37,562 nt of DNA, taken from NCBI GenBank assembly GCA_024405875.1, contig JAKSOA010000018.1:1-37562 (forward strand), read 5' to 3'. The notes under the pieces are model-generated. The model made no database searches. It was given only the letters and a program-made list of their open reading frames with translations, and was not told the DNA's origin. The position numbers were made by a program, and so were the translations under genes. This DNA is from Paludibacteraceae bacterium. Lineage in GTDB: Bacteria > Bacteroidota > Bacteroidia > Bacteroidales > Paludibacteraceae. The first letter of the stretch is position 1. Every line of letters starts with the position of its first letter. Positions 37,553 to 37,562 of the stretch are shown one piece after another.

Positions 37553-37562
37553 AAACAAGGTG

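Overview
The window is a chromosomal segment of a Bacteroidota bacterium, most likely an uncultured or gut-type member of the order Bacteroidales. The evidence is the TAnnTTTG promoter elements, a GldH lipoprotein gene, a SusB-type GH97 glucosidase, an OMP_b-brl_3 outer-membrane protein, a FISUMP lipoprotein, and the housekeeping gene order. No plasmid, phage, CRISPR or rRNA features were seen. All large genes are intact.

Region 1 (1-11.3 kb, + strand) is the transcription/translation block: the 3' part of tRNA-Trp, then secE, nusG, rplK, rplA, rplJ, rplL, rpoB and rpoC. A strong Rho-independent terminator ends it. Hairpins lie between nusG and rplK and between rplL and rpoB. Region 2 (11.3-16.3 kb) holds an isolated SusB-like alpha-glucosidase, an MltF-type lytic transglycosylase lipoprotein (- strand), ssb (+) and nagB (-), with a bidirectional terminator between ssb and nagB.

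Region 3 (16.5-26.5 kb, + strand) is a compact run of housekeeping genes: holB, ricT (PSP1 protein), gldH, trmB, mrp, rsfS, ftsH, cdsA, psd and comM. Several junctions are ATGA stop/start overlaps, so translational coupling is likely. Region 4 (26.5-29.5 kb) has punA and lpxK (-), with ilvE (+) divergent from them.

Region 5 (29.6-35.0 kb, + strand) is the most interesting part. An outer-membrane beta-barrel protein and a secreted coiled-coil protein are followed by a two-gene unit: a sugar-kinase-like phosphotransferase fused to a RapZ C-terminal domain, overlapping by 4 bp a MurU-like nucleotidyltransferase. This looks like an AmgK/MurU cell-wall-sugar salvage module carrying a built-in aminosugar-phosphate sensor. 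nagB and mltF elsewhere in the window act on related metabolites. Region 6 (35.0-37.6 kb) is accessory: palindromic intergenic repeats, a DUF4143-type AAA ATPase, a FISUMP lipoprotein and further small inverted repeats running off the window.

Functions are inferred from motifs read by eye; no database search was run. Promoter and hairpin calls are pattern matches, not measured sites.
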